A DNA stretch of 64,000 nucleotides. It comes from Acanthaster planci (Eukaryota > Echinodermata > Asteroidea > Valvatida > Acanthasteridae). Below are positions 1 to 13,700 of this stretch, piece after piece. Positions within the stretch are counted from its first letter, which is position 1; every line of letters begins with the position of its first letter. Position numbers and translations under genes: made by a program. Under the pieces are notes generated by a model. It searched no databases. It had not been told where the DNA came from and saw only the letters and a list, made by a program, of their open reading frames with translations. The stretch is taken from the NCBI RefSeq assembly GCF_001949145.1, contig NW_019091358.1:691227-755226 (forward strand), in the 5' to 3' direction.

Positions 1-230
1 CCTGTTTCATACAAGCAGAGCTTCAGGGCAAGTTCAACACGGAAATGAGCACAATTGTCAACCCAGGTTGAAAATTCTCAACCCTGGTCGGGAGCAGGGT
101 TGAAGCCAATCCGGAATGAAGTCAATCTTGGGGTTTGACACATGGTGCAGGGTTGAAAATTTTCAAAGTGTGAATTGTCGCCTGTTTTCAGCCCTGCGTC
201 AACCCAGAGATTTGTCTAGTGTGAAAAGGT
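1..230. repeat. GGTTGA-rich inverted-repeat segment, probably end of a MITE
   Basis: The segment repeats CAGGTTGAAAATTCTCAACC-like words. It contains arms such as CAGGGTTGAAAATTTTC paired with GTTTTCAGCCCTG farther on. It ends near TAGTGTGAAAAGGTC, a sequence style common at ends of invertebrate MITEs. The other end lies outside the window, so the element type is open. Confidence 0.35.
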
Positions 231-1635
231 CTATTGTATTTTGAAAAGTAGCTTGAGTAACTCCAGCCTCATGCCTGGAAACTGACAGGCATTTCAATTG
301 TGTGACAAAACGGTTTGTGGACAACACACCAACACACCACAACAAACCGTACACACGACATGAAAATCACTGACATCGCAGTATTTTATACTGTGCAGAA
401 ATCTAGTCAACAAGCTGTGCGCTAAATGCCTGGTTTTTTTTTTCATGTTGCTCAGTTGACTTCTGTTTTCCCGGTCACCCACCTCACTTTCGTCCCTTAT
501 ATTGTAATACAAATTTCTGCTTTTTTATATGAAAAGAGGAGCAGGAATCATCTCCTAGCAGTGACATCTGCATACTCCCCAAATCCTCTTGTATCATTTC
601 TTGCCTGTGTCACTAAGTCAAAGACTTCATGCGTATATATCGAACGCACCCATTCTCGATTGCATAATCACTCATCCTGCACAAACTAACATGCTGTATT
701 TTGCATTCACTTTTAAAAGTTAACACCTCCTTTAGCTGATGTTTAGGATATTTTGATTGAACTGAACCCTCCTTGGCCGAAAAAAAAATCCAGATCAAAT
801 ATTTTAGGGCCTTAAACCAATTACCTCCTACACGTAGATCCTTCCGGAAGTTTGAGTTGAGCTGTACAAGCTCAGAAGCAAAGGGAAGTCAGTGTCTGGA
901 ACTGTCATAATGGTTCCGAGGGTGTTGCTCACAGCACGGTTGTGATAGGAATACCATGCTTGCCTTGTACTTTATTTTTTCCATCTCCTGCTTGAGCAAC
1001 TGAATTGTACTTTTCCTCGAAGTGTATTATGAGGTTGAAATTTAGTGCGGATTCCTTATTGATTATGTGCCATGTGTCGCAGAGGAGCTAGCTTCATTTC
1101 CTGCAAAGTGCCCTCTTGTCAGCCTTTTCACATTGGCAATTTCTTTTTGTTTGTTTAAGTCTTTGTGCATTCCACACGGAAATTTACACTTTGCTGAATC
1201 GGGTGTTGGGTACTTTCGGCAATGCAGTGCGTAAAATGGGTCTAGACAGTAGCAGTCCAGAACAGCGGATGTCTCTTTGCAAAAATTGTGGACTTTTTGT
1301 GTGGGTCTAACAAAATTAATCAAAATAAACGTGCCAGTTGTGTATTTGAGCCAAGGGAATATTTTTCTTTGAGGAATTTATTTTCATACATATAGTTAAA
1401 GAAATATTTGAAATGGAACGGTGTAGACTCAAGATAATTGTGATGCTCCCAACTTGACAGTATATTAACATGTGATCATCAGGACACATTCACAAAACCT
1501 CAGGTCAGGCAGAAAAAGGGAAATACAGTTTTTTCGCAAGAAGTCCTTCATTATAATTTAAAAGAGTAATTTGAGGTAGGAACCCATTGGAACTTGTGGC
1601 CAAGATTTTGTTTTGTCTTTCTATCTTTCTGTTAG
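231..1635. other. GALNT2 intron upstream of exon A
   Basis: No exon of the GALNT2 stem region could be recognised here on either strand. The stretch is AT-rich with ordinary short T runs. The acceptor of exon A closes it. Confidence 0.7.
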
Positions 1636-1737
1636 GTGCCAAAATATAGATTATGGTGTTGAAAATCTTCCTCCTACATCAGTCATCATAACATTCCACA
1701 ATGAGGCAAGGTCAACATTATTAAGGACTGTCGCCAG
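1636..1737 (+). CDS. GALNT2: GALNT2 exon A: start of catalytic domain
   Basis: This exon encodes residues 1-33 of the visible protein, including [20 protein letters not shown], the conserved first strand of the GT-A fold that contacts UDP-GalNAc. The acceptor is TTAG at 1632-1635 and the donor is CCAG followed by GTAAGG. One base (G) completes a codon from the upstream exon, and the last two bases (AG) join the T of exon B to give Ser34. The preceding exon should encode the stem-side segment and was not found in 1-1635. Confidence 0.94.
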
Positions 1738-4700
1738 GTAAGGCCATGCATCTTTTGAGTATATTTTCAAGGATGTATTTTGAAGGATAATAATAATAAC
1801 AAGAGAAAATTTATAATGCGCCGTTTCCATAAAAATGATCAACGGCACAGTACAAGTTAACATAAGAAATAATTAATTTAAGAAATGAAAGGATAAGGAT
1901 AAATGAATAAGGATAAATGAATGAATGTCACCGCGCTAGTACCCAAACCACAGTATGGGGATACGTCTGCCCCGCCAACAGGAAGAACCTAACCCTGCTG
2001 GCATCGGTGATGTCTCGATCTTTCCCGGGGACAGACGCCTCTAACCGTACCTACGATAAAAGAAAAGTAATTATACCAGATGCGGTGACACTAAAATAAC
2101 AAATCACAGCTAAACTTACATTAAAGTCAAAAATAGAATAGGATAGAAACCATGCAGGCAGTATGAATCAAACCCCCAACAGCGAGACCTGGGCTCTTAG
2201 ACACATCATGCAGTGAACATTATAGATCAATTGGAATGAATAAGTCTAAGGTTTCACTTCGAGGTTCTTTCCACATTAAATGCAAACCAACATCGGCAGG
2301 TTTACCAGCCCAGCCACAGGAGTGTTATACCTAAGCTCAGGTCTAACCGATACATATTCAACAGAAGCCCGAGAAATTATTCCACAGGGTTGGTAACTTC
2401 CTCATTGACCAGACAAGCACATTTTCCTGCTTTTATACCGGAGGACCCAGGTTCAGATGCTGAAGATGAACATAGAAAGAGGAGAAAAAAGGAACTGCTT
2501 GGAAATTGATCTGATTGTCGCATTCAAGGACCACTCATTGGAAACCAAAAACCTCAGCCACAGGTGCATTGTAACCAAAGTGGAGGGAGGCCCACGCAAT
2601 AACAGCTCTTGATGCTCAAATTAGGAGAGATTTAATCAATTTGTTGACAGCACTGCGAGTGGCCCACATCTTTAGTCGCCTTTTGTGCGTAATCCAGAAT
2701 GAGGAAACTGTGTTCTGTATCGGTGCTGAAAAGGGAAAACTCCTGGGTGGTTTTCTGTGAATGCTCGAGAAAGTGACAACAATGAGAAGGAGGAAAAGGC
2801 CTACTTTGAATTGTGCTGATCATGCATTGTGTGATTGTCAGCAGCTTTAATATCTGTGATTGATACCTACACTGAGGTATTCTCATCACCTTTTTGGAGT
2901 AGATGAGAATAAATTAGATTCTAGGGGTGGGCTGGCTTCTGCACAGCCTCAACAAGTGACTTTAATTTGTAAGGCTTTTTATACAAAAGCCAGGTTGGAA
3001 GGATGAAGTGGGCTGTAAGCATGTCTCCGCCTTCTCTGGGACATGTAATGGAATTATATCTTTCTACAGTGAACTTCTCTGAGTTAATGGAAAATAAAAC
3101 AAGGCACCAGTAGGGTTCCATGAGCAGTGATTCAGATCTGTTCAGTCATCTGCCTTGTGCTGGTGACAGCGCTGGGAGCCAGGGTGCCCTACAAACCGGG
3201 GAGTAAAAGAAAATGGAAGACCTGTCTGACTGAGCTGTGTGTGACTCACAGCTATTCATTAAAGAAGAGCCAATCAGCTGCATTTTTACCACAGACAAAA
3301 CAAAAGCATTCTGAACCTGTGTCTGCTTATGGGACTGCTTCAGCACGCAATTTGTAAGCTGTGTTGGGTTTTACAGTCGGCACAGTAGCAAAAAAATATT
3401 GGGATGGGGGATAAAGAAAACAGGTTTTAAATTCTCCGGCCTCAGCTTTGGAAAAATTGCTCGTACCGGTATTTGCTATACAAGTTTATTTATACACTAA
3501 ATGTAAATGCATGATAGCCATGTTTTTGGTCACATTGTGACTAGTTCGTGTAGTTGGTTTATGTTAAATTTCACTCACTAATATCTCCCTTTTCTGTTTC
3601 TTTTTCCCTTTTAATGTGGATTGAAATCCTAATATATCCTACATCCCACACACAACATTTTTTATTCGTTTTTGCACGTATCCATTAGGAAACAATAGTT
3701 GTGTTTGTATAGCCCTTTATTTCCAAGCCAACACTAATCCTCAAGTCTGATTGGTATCGACAATGTGATATTATACTGATACACACCCTGAGTATTGCAC
3801 TGTTCTTACTCCATGTATTGCACTATTTTATGCTGAAGCATAATTCATAGCTGCAGAATTCACTGCTAATTCAAAAGGGGAGCGTTGGCATCCCATGCTG
3901 ACCGTTACATGCATTTACACATGTATATTTGTATACGGCATGCATATTCCACCGTTATACTGTGTGCCAAGTTTGCGTGAAGATCAATTTGTTATTGTGC
4001 TAGCGCTTGTGGAAAATGGAACGTTCGTGTCCCACGTATCACATGGCCTTCATCAGCTGTGTGGTTTGTAGGACGCAGAGGCACTACAGGCCTGGGATAA
4101 CTACATGTATGTGTAGTTATCTGGGAATAAGTGTGTGTTCTCTATTTTCATTTGGTCCTTTTCAAGACATGCAACCTCATTGTGAACTTTATCAATAAAG
4201 GTTGGAACTATTTCTGCTCAGAGTACAATTATATTTGTTGGTCAGGTCTATTGAGTCACATGGGCATGTCTCTCCCTGAATAGGTTTCTGAGGTTTCAAT
4301 CAAAAAGGTGGGCTCTCACACTCCATGGAATCTCATTCTGAGTCTTGGCCTAGTGAGGCAGTTGCCCAGGCAATTACCAATTCCAGTGATCCAGCCCACT
4401 GGGTCCTCAACTCAAGTGGACCAGTTTTGACAGCCAGGGATACCGATTTCTTTGTGTTCAGAAGAGCGGAAAAATGGCACTAATGAAGGTCTTGCTTTAC
4501 TTGATTGAGATTAATTTGTTTACTGGTCTGGCTTCCATTTGGATAATTCTTGTTTGGTTTGCTGCTGTACAACTGTGACTGTCAGAGGAGTATCAAATCT
4601 GCTCGTCAACAAGGCTATTGTTGTGCCGTCTGTTATGTGCACAAGTCAGATTAGGCAACTATCTCTATTCACAGGCAATCTTCATGAGAGCTTACCACCT

Positions 4701-7700
4701 TTTTGTTGACAAGTGACTTCCAAGAGTTTCTGTCTCTCAGTAGGTAGCAGAAATTCCTGGGCCGAAAGTTTAATTGATCTCAAGAACTAGAAGCAATCTT
4801 TCATTGTCAGCCATTCTGCCAACCTGGTCCTTTTCAGAATAAAAAAAGTGGGTTATACACCAGTGTGAAGAAGGAGATCCCATCTTCCTGGTAACAGTGG
4901 TTTTGGAATGCATCTGAAAACATATGGCTCGTTACCGTACCTGTTCGTTGTGGGCGATATTTGGGATAGGGGTGGAGCAAAATACTCGATTTTGAAGTAA
5001 TTGGACTTAAATTACTGACTTTGCCCCCGTGATCTCATCCCTCCATCTATTGACTTGGTAAGTTTTAAACAGGATGTCACCCCTGGAGTTCATATCTTCT
5101 GTGGATCACAGGCCTATCAGCTAATAGAAACAGTATTGGAAACTATATGTAGGGCTATGTCGTTGTGCCACATACGGGTGCAGATGCAATCTGCGAACAT
5201 CAGGAATGCAATAGTTGGTCCATCAAACATTACACTTTACAAACCAAAACCTTCAAGCTCAATGAGGTTGATATAATTTGATTTGTGGTCAAATACCCAT
5301 GAAAACTGGAGGTTATTTGGCTGTCTGTGGTACCATTGCAATAGGCCATGCTGATAACTACCAGTATCATTGCAACCAGTGTGGGTTGATTCCAAATCAC
5401 TAGATGGATAAGTCTAACCATGGTTGCCCGAATGTAGATTCAGCAAAGTGAAGTCGGCCACCATAAATGATAGGTCTTCTAAAAATTCCTTATGTGCTGA
5501 GATCAATCATCAAATTGATTGTGTCTCTTAAGCTGCAAGTACATGTACATTGTAAATAGAGAGTTCTCAGATTGTATGAATATGATGTGAAGAAAACTTA
5601 GTCTGTGTAACACTGGTGATACATACTGGCTGTGGTTAAAAATAACAGTTTTGAAAGAAGACGGTACATCCAAAAGACAATGTCCAGTCCTAAGGGTGCC
5701 TCTTGAAGCTGTCGAACCTGGGCTTTGCTCTCTTCCAAGTGGAAAGTTACATGTACAAATCTGAATGGCATCTTCTCCACCCTGGAAGTGCTGGAGAATC
5801 ACTACTCTGAGATGGCTTGTTTCCAATTCCATCAGGGGAGGGTAACTTTGTAGGTAACCAGTTAGGGACTACCGATGATGCAAAACCATCCTTCCAGCGT
5901 TTACTCCAAACGTTTATCAAGACAGACCAACAGCACCTTAAATCTTCAACGAATCCAGGCAAACAGAAACAATTATCTTCACTCACTTTATCCATGGACA
6001 ATTCCGGAATGGAATCTTCTTCCCGACTTTGTCAAAAAACAACCCATATTGAATTCCTTCAGAACTTATTTAGATAATTAAATTACATGTTTGTGCAATG
6101 AATTCCAGTAAAAAAAATTGCTTACCCCTCAAGATAATTACAGGTCAAACTGTACATGACACTCAATTATCATTGAAATGCATATACATACCATAGATGT
6201 TAGCGGTCGTATCTCCATCTTCCTTTAAGCTCTTCTCGTTGCCTTCTCTATCAGTCTTTCTACTTTCGCAACTAGTCGGGCCAAGGGTTTGCTCAACTGC
6301 ACTTGCCTCTGCAGCCCTGGAGTTCCCTCCACCTTGTCCCTCTTGAGATGCATTCGATTTGCTTCTCGGACATTCAAACCGTGGTGGAGCTTCAGCTCCT
6401 TTTGTTGTACCTACATGAAGAATTTAGAGAATTCAATCTACCATTTGAAATTTAATTTGTCTAGAGACTCGTCGACACTCACAAAATAACTGCAGTGCTC
6501 ACAAACGTAAATGGAAACGCCCTCAATGGTAGTATATCAGAATTCATTTTTATATAAAAAGGATATTATAGGATATATGTCATAAAGTCACTATTATTGG
6601 CATGGATTTAGGTAGAATTGGATTTAGTTCAGCTTATACTACAGCAGTGTCTGAAACCAAGTCGCTTCTGAGTCGACTGAACGATTCCAAGTATCAATCG
6701 CCAGCTTGGGCTGGTGCGCCAGGTCACTCCTGATTGTTTAAGATGTCAATCTCAATGCAGTTCTTGCCTTTCATTTGGTTTGGCGTGACTCTGGAATGCC
6801 TGTTTGAAACGAGGGCGTTGCATTTGTGTTTGTAAGTATTACTCTGATGTCTGTGTGTTTCATTGAGTCCAGTTCATGTCTGAAGCAAAACCTTAATCCA
6901 CCTCGAGCAGAAATGCCCCCGTCGGTAGCCTTTGTTCGAGGCGCCCACGGCGAAAGTGATAGTCGAACAAGAGCGAGGATGGGAGCTGGAGGATACTAGT
7001 TTAAGCACCAAACCAATGCTCGAAGAAAGACTACACGACAAACCTCACACATGCCCGAAATAAAACGTGCATGCATATGTAGTAGCCGTGCTGTGTGTCG
7101 TGGACTGTGCGCGCCGCCGTAAGCGCCTTTGGAGCTTTGTTTCCAGTCGTTTATCTGAATTATTCAACATGCTAATGCTTATGAATTATTCACATTTCTC
7201 TGAACCAATCGTGTTTTGGGGGCTAAGTAGGCCTAGCATGTCTAAGCTAAGTCTCTATCAAAGCGCGTTTCAAAATGTAATCCCAACTGGCACCATGACA
7301 GCGTTACCTGCACGTGATAACCCCACCATAGGCGTTTATGCAGTAGCTGACAGATACATTTGACTAAAGGGGCCTTTCCACATGTCCATCAACACTTGCG
7401 TTGAGCGTTGTGTATCGCCCCGGGCGATTTTGATGGCCGTACGCATGCAATGCACAGGTGTGTTATGTTAATGGAGTCGATTTCTATGTCCATAAAAGTG
7501 AAACGCGTGAACCCATTGTGCTCGCAAAGCACCCAAAAAACGTACACATGGAAAAGTGCCTTTACTCTGCATTTCTTTCGGTTCCTGACATAGTTTCTTT
7601 TCTTTCTAGGTAGGGATATGATTAATGTCAAGAAGAGGATTGTGTGATGTGAATTGACAAAAAACACTGCCTGCCAAAAGTTTCTACTCTAGTATGTGTT

Positions 7701-10700
7701 GATTTTATTGAAGAGAAGAATAACTTAAAGCGGATATGGCTACACCGTCTTCAAAGTACATGTACATGTACAGTGCCCAGTGGGTAGCATCGCATGGTGA
7801 GATGTATGTTCATTACATCACTGTGTATTCCTTTCTCATCTGAACAGTGTGCTGAACAGAAGTCCTTCACATCTCATCCAGGAAATCATCCTAGTGGATG
7901 ACTTCAGCGATAACCGTAAGTATACTCATCCTTAATCAAGGCTTTGGCATTTTGTTTCAAATGAAAGGTGGATTGTGTTCTGGCTAGATTGCCAAAGACC
8001 AGCGAAATACGTGTGTATTTCAGGAAGATCAGTTTCACATTTTACCTGGCCTCGAAAGTTCTGTTTCTTTTTTCATGGTTATTGTGGGAAGCCACATGGA
8101 AGCATTCGGTATCAACATTTTTTCATCTACAAATTTGTTTGCACTTGAAATGTAAATCAGTGAATCCGTAAAACATTGAAATTTTCATTCTGGGGACACG
8201 AGTATGTTCCTGTCCTTGATAAAGGCACTGTCGACTATTTTTGTGTGCTCCTTTAAACCAATATTTGAAAAGTGAAATCCATCAAACCTTTATATAACAA
8301 GCCTCCTTTGGATGTGTTAGAATGTTCTGACTGTACAATACATCACCAAGGGGTTGATATGGAGTGGCCACTTGCAGTGCATTGTAGGAAATGGTCAACA
8401 AATTTTATTTGCTGGCTGCACATGGGGAAATTAAAGTGTTCCCCTAAGTGTGTTTTTAGTTTGGGTTGAATATTCATAGTTTGGGTATGCCGAGTATCAG
8501 TTTTAATCCATTTTAAGATGGTTTTGTGAGTTGGTATGAAAGTTTTACTTAACAATTGTTAATAAAATTAACAAACCTGACAATTACCGTATGGATATGA
8601 CTGCATCTGTCTTGAGAGTTAACATAGTCTGTGATGATTGACAACCGTTTCCTCAGTACACACTGCCTAGCTATGTATGTGATGTAATTGCTATGCTACA
8701 TGTATGTCTGCTTGGTAGCATCTAAGATGTACTGATATAGCAAAAGTGAAATGACCCTTGACAAATATAAAAGCAGATGTTCGGAAGGAACTCTACTGAA
8801 TTGGAAATACATGATAATGAGCTCTTCCTTTGAAAACATCTCTGGACTTCATTTTGGCACTTAAGCTGACTTTTGTTGTTTGTGAAGAGTGCCGTGCTTT
8901 GTCTGGAAGTGTTCTTTTTTGATAATTAGTTTCAAGACAGTGGTGCAAAATAACCGTCGATAGAATTAGAAAACTTGGAGGACACTTTCTGAATTTGTGT
9001 GGCAGTGTTACCAGATCTTTATTTTTCGTGATCAGAGTAATGTTTTTCCTTGGGGTTTATTGTTTAAGGCGCCTGAATCTGGAGGAGCCGGATTTTTTTG
9101 CACGTCTTCGGACAGTTCCAAAAGCAACGCTGATCTGTTGGAGGTATTTCTACAGTCTCAAAAGCACACGTACTACAGCTTCAATGTGGTTTTCATCCAG
9201 ACATTCATTTCAAAGCCGTGATTTTTACTCTGGGAGAAAGAGAGAGATTTTATGCTTGTGTTGATTTATAGCTGGGCACTTAATAGTACAGGCCCAGGGG
9301 AATGATGGGGCCCACAGACCTTTTACTAATCAATTTTAATCAGAATGAGTCACAGCAGTGGAGAGCAGGGAATTCTACAGGCTAATAATACACACAGCCA
9401 TGCCCTTGAAAGCACATTGGCCTACGCACTTTATTTTGTCACTGGCTCTTTGACAAACCTCAACAAGGGGGGTATTGTGTACGCTTCAACAACACCTGTG
9501 TTAAGATCGGGATTGGGTTCTTTACTCTCTGAATTTCCTGAAATTAGATTTAGTCCAATGAAAGAAATTTAAAGAGTATGAGGGAAAATTAAAGGAAACC
9601 ATTGAGCCCAAGACACATTTTTTGTGTGTGTGAAAGATATTTTGCATATTATACATCTTCAAAGAGAAAATATGAAGTTTATAAAACATGAACATGTGCA
9701 AGCATGTAGTATACATTTTATATGTGATTACGATGATGGTTTTAGCAGAAACCATGTTGTTAATTATGAATGACATCTGAAAGCTACCATAGATACATGT
9801 AGGATTGCCCTTACATCACCTCCAGAAAAAAAAAACTGCTCGGGTGGAATAAACACATCATATCAGTTACTTTTTTGATGACGGTCAGGAAGGAACCCGA
9901 TATGGTCATTTATCATCTCCCGAGTGTGGAGTGAGTTTTAATTAAATGTCAAAGTACACATGCGTGCGTAGTTCCTACCATGCCTCAGTTGCTCATGGTC
10001 ATTGCTCTTGTGGCTAGTATTATAAGGAGATAAAGAAGAGCTCTACCAGTGCAAGATAGTTCCTGATTTTCCTGCGGGGACAGCAGAGATTGTTGCCAGC
10101 TCTCTGAAGTTTATCTTCAGGGAGTCAAGGTTGGGGACAAGATTGTGATCATGCGCTTTATTAGATTGCAGGCAAATCTATAATTTTCACACTCTGTTTT
10201 GAACCTCGGTAAGATGACATGTCTGAGACAGATTTATTTTGCAGAAGGCGTTATTGCCACTGATTTGTCAATTTACATTGTAAGCTTTCTCTAGCATTCC
10301 AGGTCCGACAAACAAGATGCAGTCTTTGAAAGACAGTCGTTGAAAATCATTTCATTGGTTACTGCTCTACGTGTTTGGTCTGGAAACTGTCACTGGCAAG
10401 CATAAACGTTTTTCAAAGTGGGCTTTGCATGCTTTCCCGTGATTCGCATCTATTTCTGCTCCTTGTCGCTGGTGTAGCGCCTGCAGTGGGAAAAATTCAG
10501 TCAAATGTCATGTTGTCCCCCCCCCACAACACAAAAACGTCAGAATGAAATGGGAGAGGCGAATCAACGTCACAGACTGGTAGATGTGCAACTTAATAGC
10601 TGTTTGTCTTTCTTTGATCTGCCGTGTCTGAAATTGTATGACCAAATCGTCCCAGATGAAATGCACCTTGTCAGTAGGTTGTCACAAAATTTGATCCGAG

Positions 10701-13700
10701 TGGTGACGGTTTCTGCAGTAAATACCCACCCACTCTTTTTGTTCATCCAATCTGCTCTTGAGTAGTCCAATCCTCCCAATTCACCTGTATTTGTCAGTTT
10801 CTGTATTCTTCAACTGAAAGGGTCAAGAGTGAATATAACAGGGTTGACATATTGACAACCCACCTTTTATGTCCATACATTTGGGTTGCTTGCTCCACAC
10901 GCTATCTGAGTTTATGCATACGGCTTGAAAAACTCAATAACAATCCTGTCATCTGTGTCTTCTAAAATGTTCTCTCTCTGAAGTGTTTAGCTTATATATT
11001 TATGAACCTACCCAGCATTCCATCAGTTGGCAGAGAAGAGTTTAAAAAAACGGTTCAGTGAGTTCAGAAAAGTGCAACTGGCAGAAATGGATGTGAAGTG
11101 CAGTCTCGGTCATTTTCTGGTCCAGGGGAACTCCTGTTTCCCTTGTACTAAATTGACATTCCCATCGAGTTTGGAGCCCTCGTGCTGAGAGGATGTACAT
11201 GTACGGTTCTAATTAGAAGCATATCCGACATGCATAGGTTTGACTTGTGGTTCCACTTCTTGGACTTAGCCTGAAAACTTCCGCTACCATCAGATTGACA
11301 TTAGCTTGGCACACAGTGGTGGCTAAATGTTTCTAAAGAGGGGGAAACAGCACTTTTATGTGTGTCTAGAGAGGTACACAAAGTGGGAGGGGACAATGAA
11401 AGGGGGAGGGCAGGGAGTAGGGGACTTGTTACAGTGCTGAATGATAAGAAACAGTTCTTGAAACCTACACATCCATTATATTGATGCAGTAATTCTGGGT
11501 TTAGAGGCTTAGTCATTCAGGTTTTGCTACTTCGTGCAAGGTGTACGTACATGTAATCATAGCCATTTTGGAGAGAACACAAGCCTTGTTATAATTATCG
11601 AAACCCTGAAAAGTTAAAGTATTTGTTGTAATTGTTACAACCTCTCGGCTGATGTTTCGTGGGTTAGCTGCTTTTTTTGTTTGTGTTTGTTTGATTCTTA
11701 GCTTTTTTTTGTTTTGAGCATCCTCTTTCCTGATCTGTGCAAAATATGGATACCAAACTAATGAGGGTATGACTAATGAGAGTCTTGTACCCGATCCCTC
11801 TCTTACAGCTGAAGATGCTCAGATTCTCAGTCAGATCCCCAAGGTGAAAGTACTACGTAATGACAGGAGAGAAGGTGAGTAATGCAACAGAGGAAGAGTT
11901 TTCATGTGGATGATGTCCAGGATTGCTCCAATTTCCATCAGGAACGCCTCAGCAAATTATTTGAGGAGTCTGGCTCACTTTTTCTCTGGGAAAAAAGTGA
12001 GGTCTTGTGGTTCTTCATTGCATTTATTTCAGGATCTTGGGCATCACTTGAAATCAAAGTAGGAAAATTTCAGCTCTGCCTGAAAGCTGCAGGTCCCAGC
12101 ATTATAGATCTGCCTCTCTAACCTAATTCACCCTTGTTGGACATGGGTCTGTAACTAAACCTCGGCTGGTCTGACTCTGCAGCAAAATGGAGGCATCCTG
12201 TTTGATGAAATAACCTCAACTTATAAATAGTATGACAACAGCAACAAGAATAGCCAGGATGTGTTTTAATTAAACCCCATAATGAAGACTTCCTTCATAA
12301 AATTGCAAGGTGATTTTTGAAAATTGCTATCAAGGACCAGTACATGTACATGTATGTTTTTAGTGGTCCCTGTTTTGCAGAAGCACCACTGATAATTAAA
12401 CTCTAAATCAATAATTATCTGTAGTTGCTCAAACTTTGCCTGATAGTCAGCTCAGTGGGTGAACAGTAGCAAAGGCTGTGCCAAATACCCATATACATGT
12501 AGCCGAATACTTCATCGATCATCAAATATTCAAATATTATTTTCCGAATTTGAATAGTCAAATGCAAACTTCATGAAAAGCTAGGGAGAATGTTCTTTTC
12601 TTTTAAATGAGAAAAATTGCACTGTGGAGGCTTCTTTCAAGCAGATTTAAACGAAAAGTGACAGAAATCTCAAAATGATTCAAAACTAGATTATTCATTG
12701 AAAAATGTAAAAGGACTAGAAATTTGCAATAAGGCAAGAAGTCTTGTTCATATCTTAAATCTTGCTAAATCGTGGCTGGAGATACTCCTAAATGTGAGAA
12801 GCTATTATAGTAATTATAATGTACAATTGTGTGCCTTATTGCAACTGACTTTGTATATGGTTTGTTCATCAACAATCTGCCGGTCAGGTACGACCAAATA
12901 TTCAGATTTTCAATCAAATTGAAGGTTGAATATTCGAATAGTGAATTATTCGAATTGACTCAGCCCTAACTGTACCTTGGTTGGATTTGGTTGAACTTAC
13001 AGAGGTGGAGGGGTGTTTTGCTGCCAAGAAACTGAGTGTCAACAAATTTTGATAAACTTTGGCATCTTGCTTTAGAAATAGAGACAGAAGAGAGAAAAAC
13101 ACTGGATTTGCAGATCCTTGATTTGGCACGTTGTTGACACACAGCTGTTTGAATCTATCATCTGTAGAGTAGTTTCCTCCTGGAAGGGCTCCACTTACAG
13201 TCCCACAGGAATCCACTTTTTATTACCCAAGGTAGCCAAAAAGTGATTCAAGCAATGGTACCTCTGGGAAACAGGTAAATCCTCTGTTAAACACCCTGAC
13301 TTCCCCTTTCCCAGGTTGTTTGCAACACAGAGCAAGGACCACGTTTACAAGGAACTTGTAAATGTTTTGGTATTTTCCCACACAACGTCAGGCATAGATC
13401 AAAACTTCTAACATCGGTTTTATTACACATATCCGGTGCTGACATTTTTGTACTTAGTTTGTAAGCTCTACTCATTTGTTTGTTTGTTTGTTTGTTGGGT
13501 TGTTTGTTTGTTTGTTTGTTTTTTTGTGCTCAAAATTGGAGTTAGACATCAAAATCATCAAACCAAAATTGAAAACCTCACTGGAGGCACTTAGATCCAG
13601 CATCTGCATAAAAGGGGAGAATGCTTGACATTTTTGGTACAAAAAAGGGGGCTACCCAAAATGGAGGTGAAAACTCTTGATCTTCATTGAAATTTCTGTC

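Larger units (their letters stand above)
1738..7847. other. GALNT2 intron A-B (6110 bp)
   Basis: Holds a non-LTR reverse-transcriptase remnant (5875-6081) and one copy of a GTCTGAAAC-bounded repeat (6649-6810). Nothing else with coding character was seen. Short TACATGTACATGTA words occur near its 3' end. Confidence 0.8.

Noticed and set aside
7363-7566. possible MITE with CTAAAGGGGCCTTTCCACAT-like ends
   Set aside because: Inverted similarity between the ends needs several gaps and is too weak to support an element.
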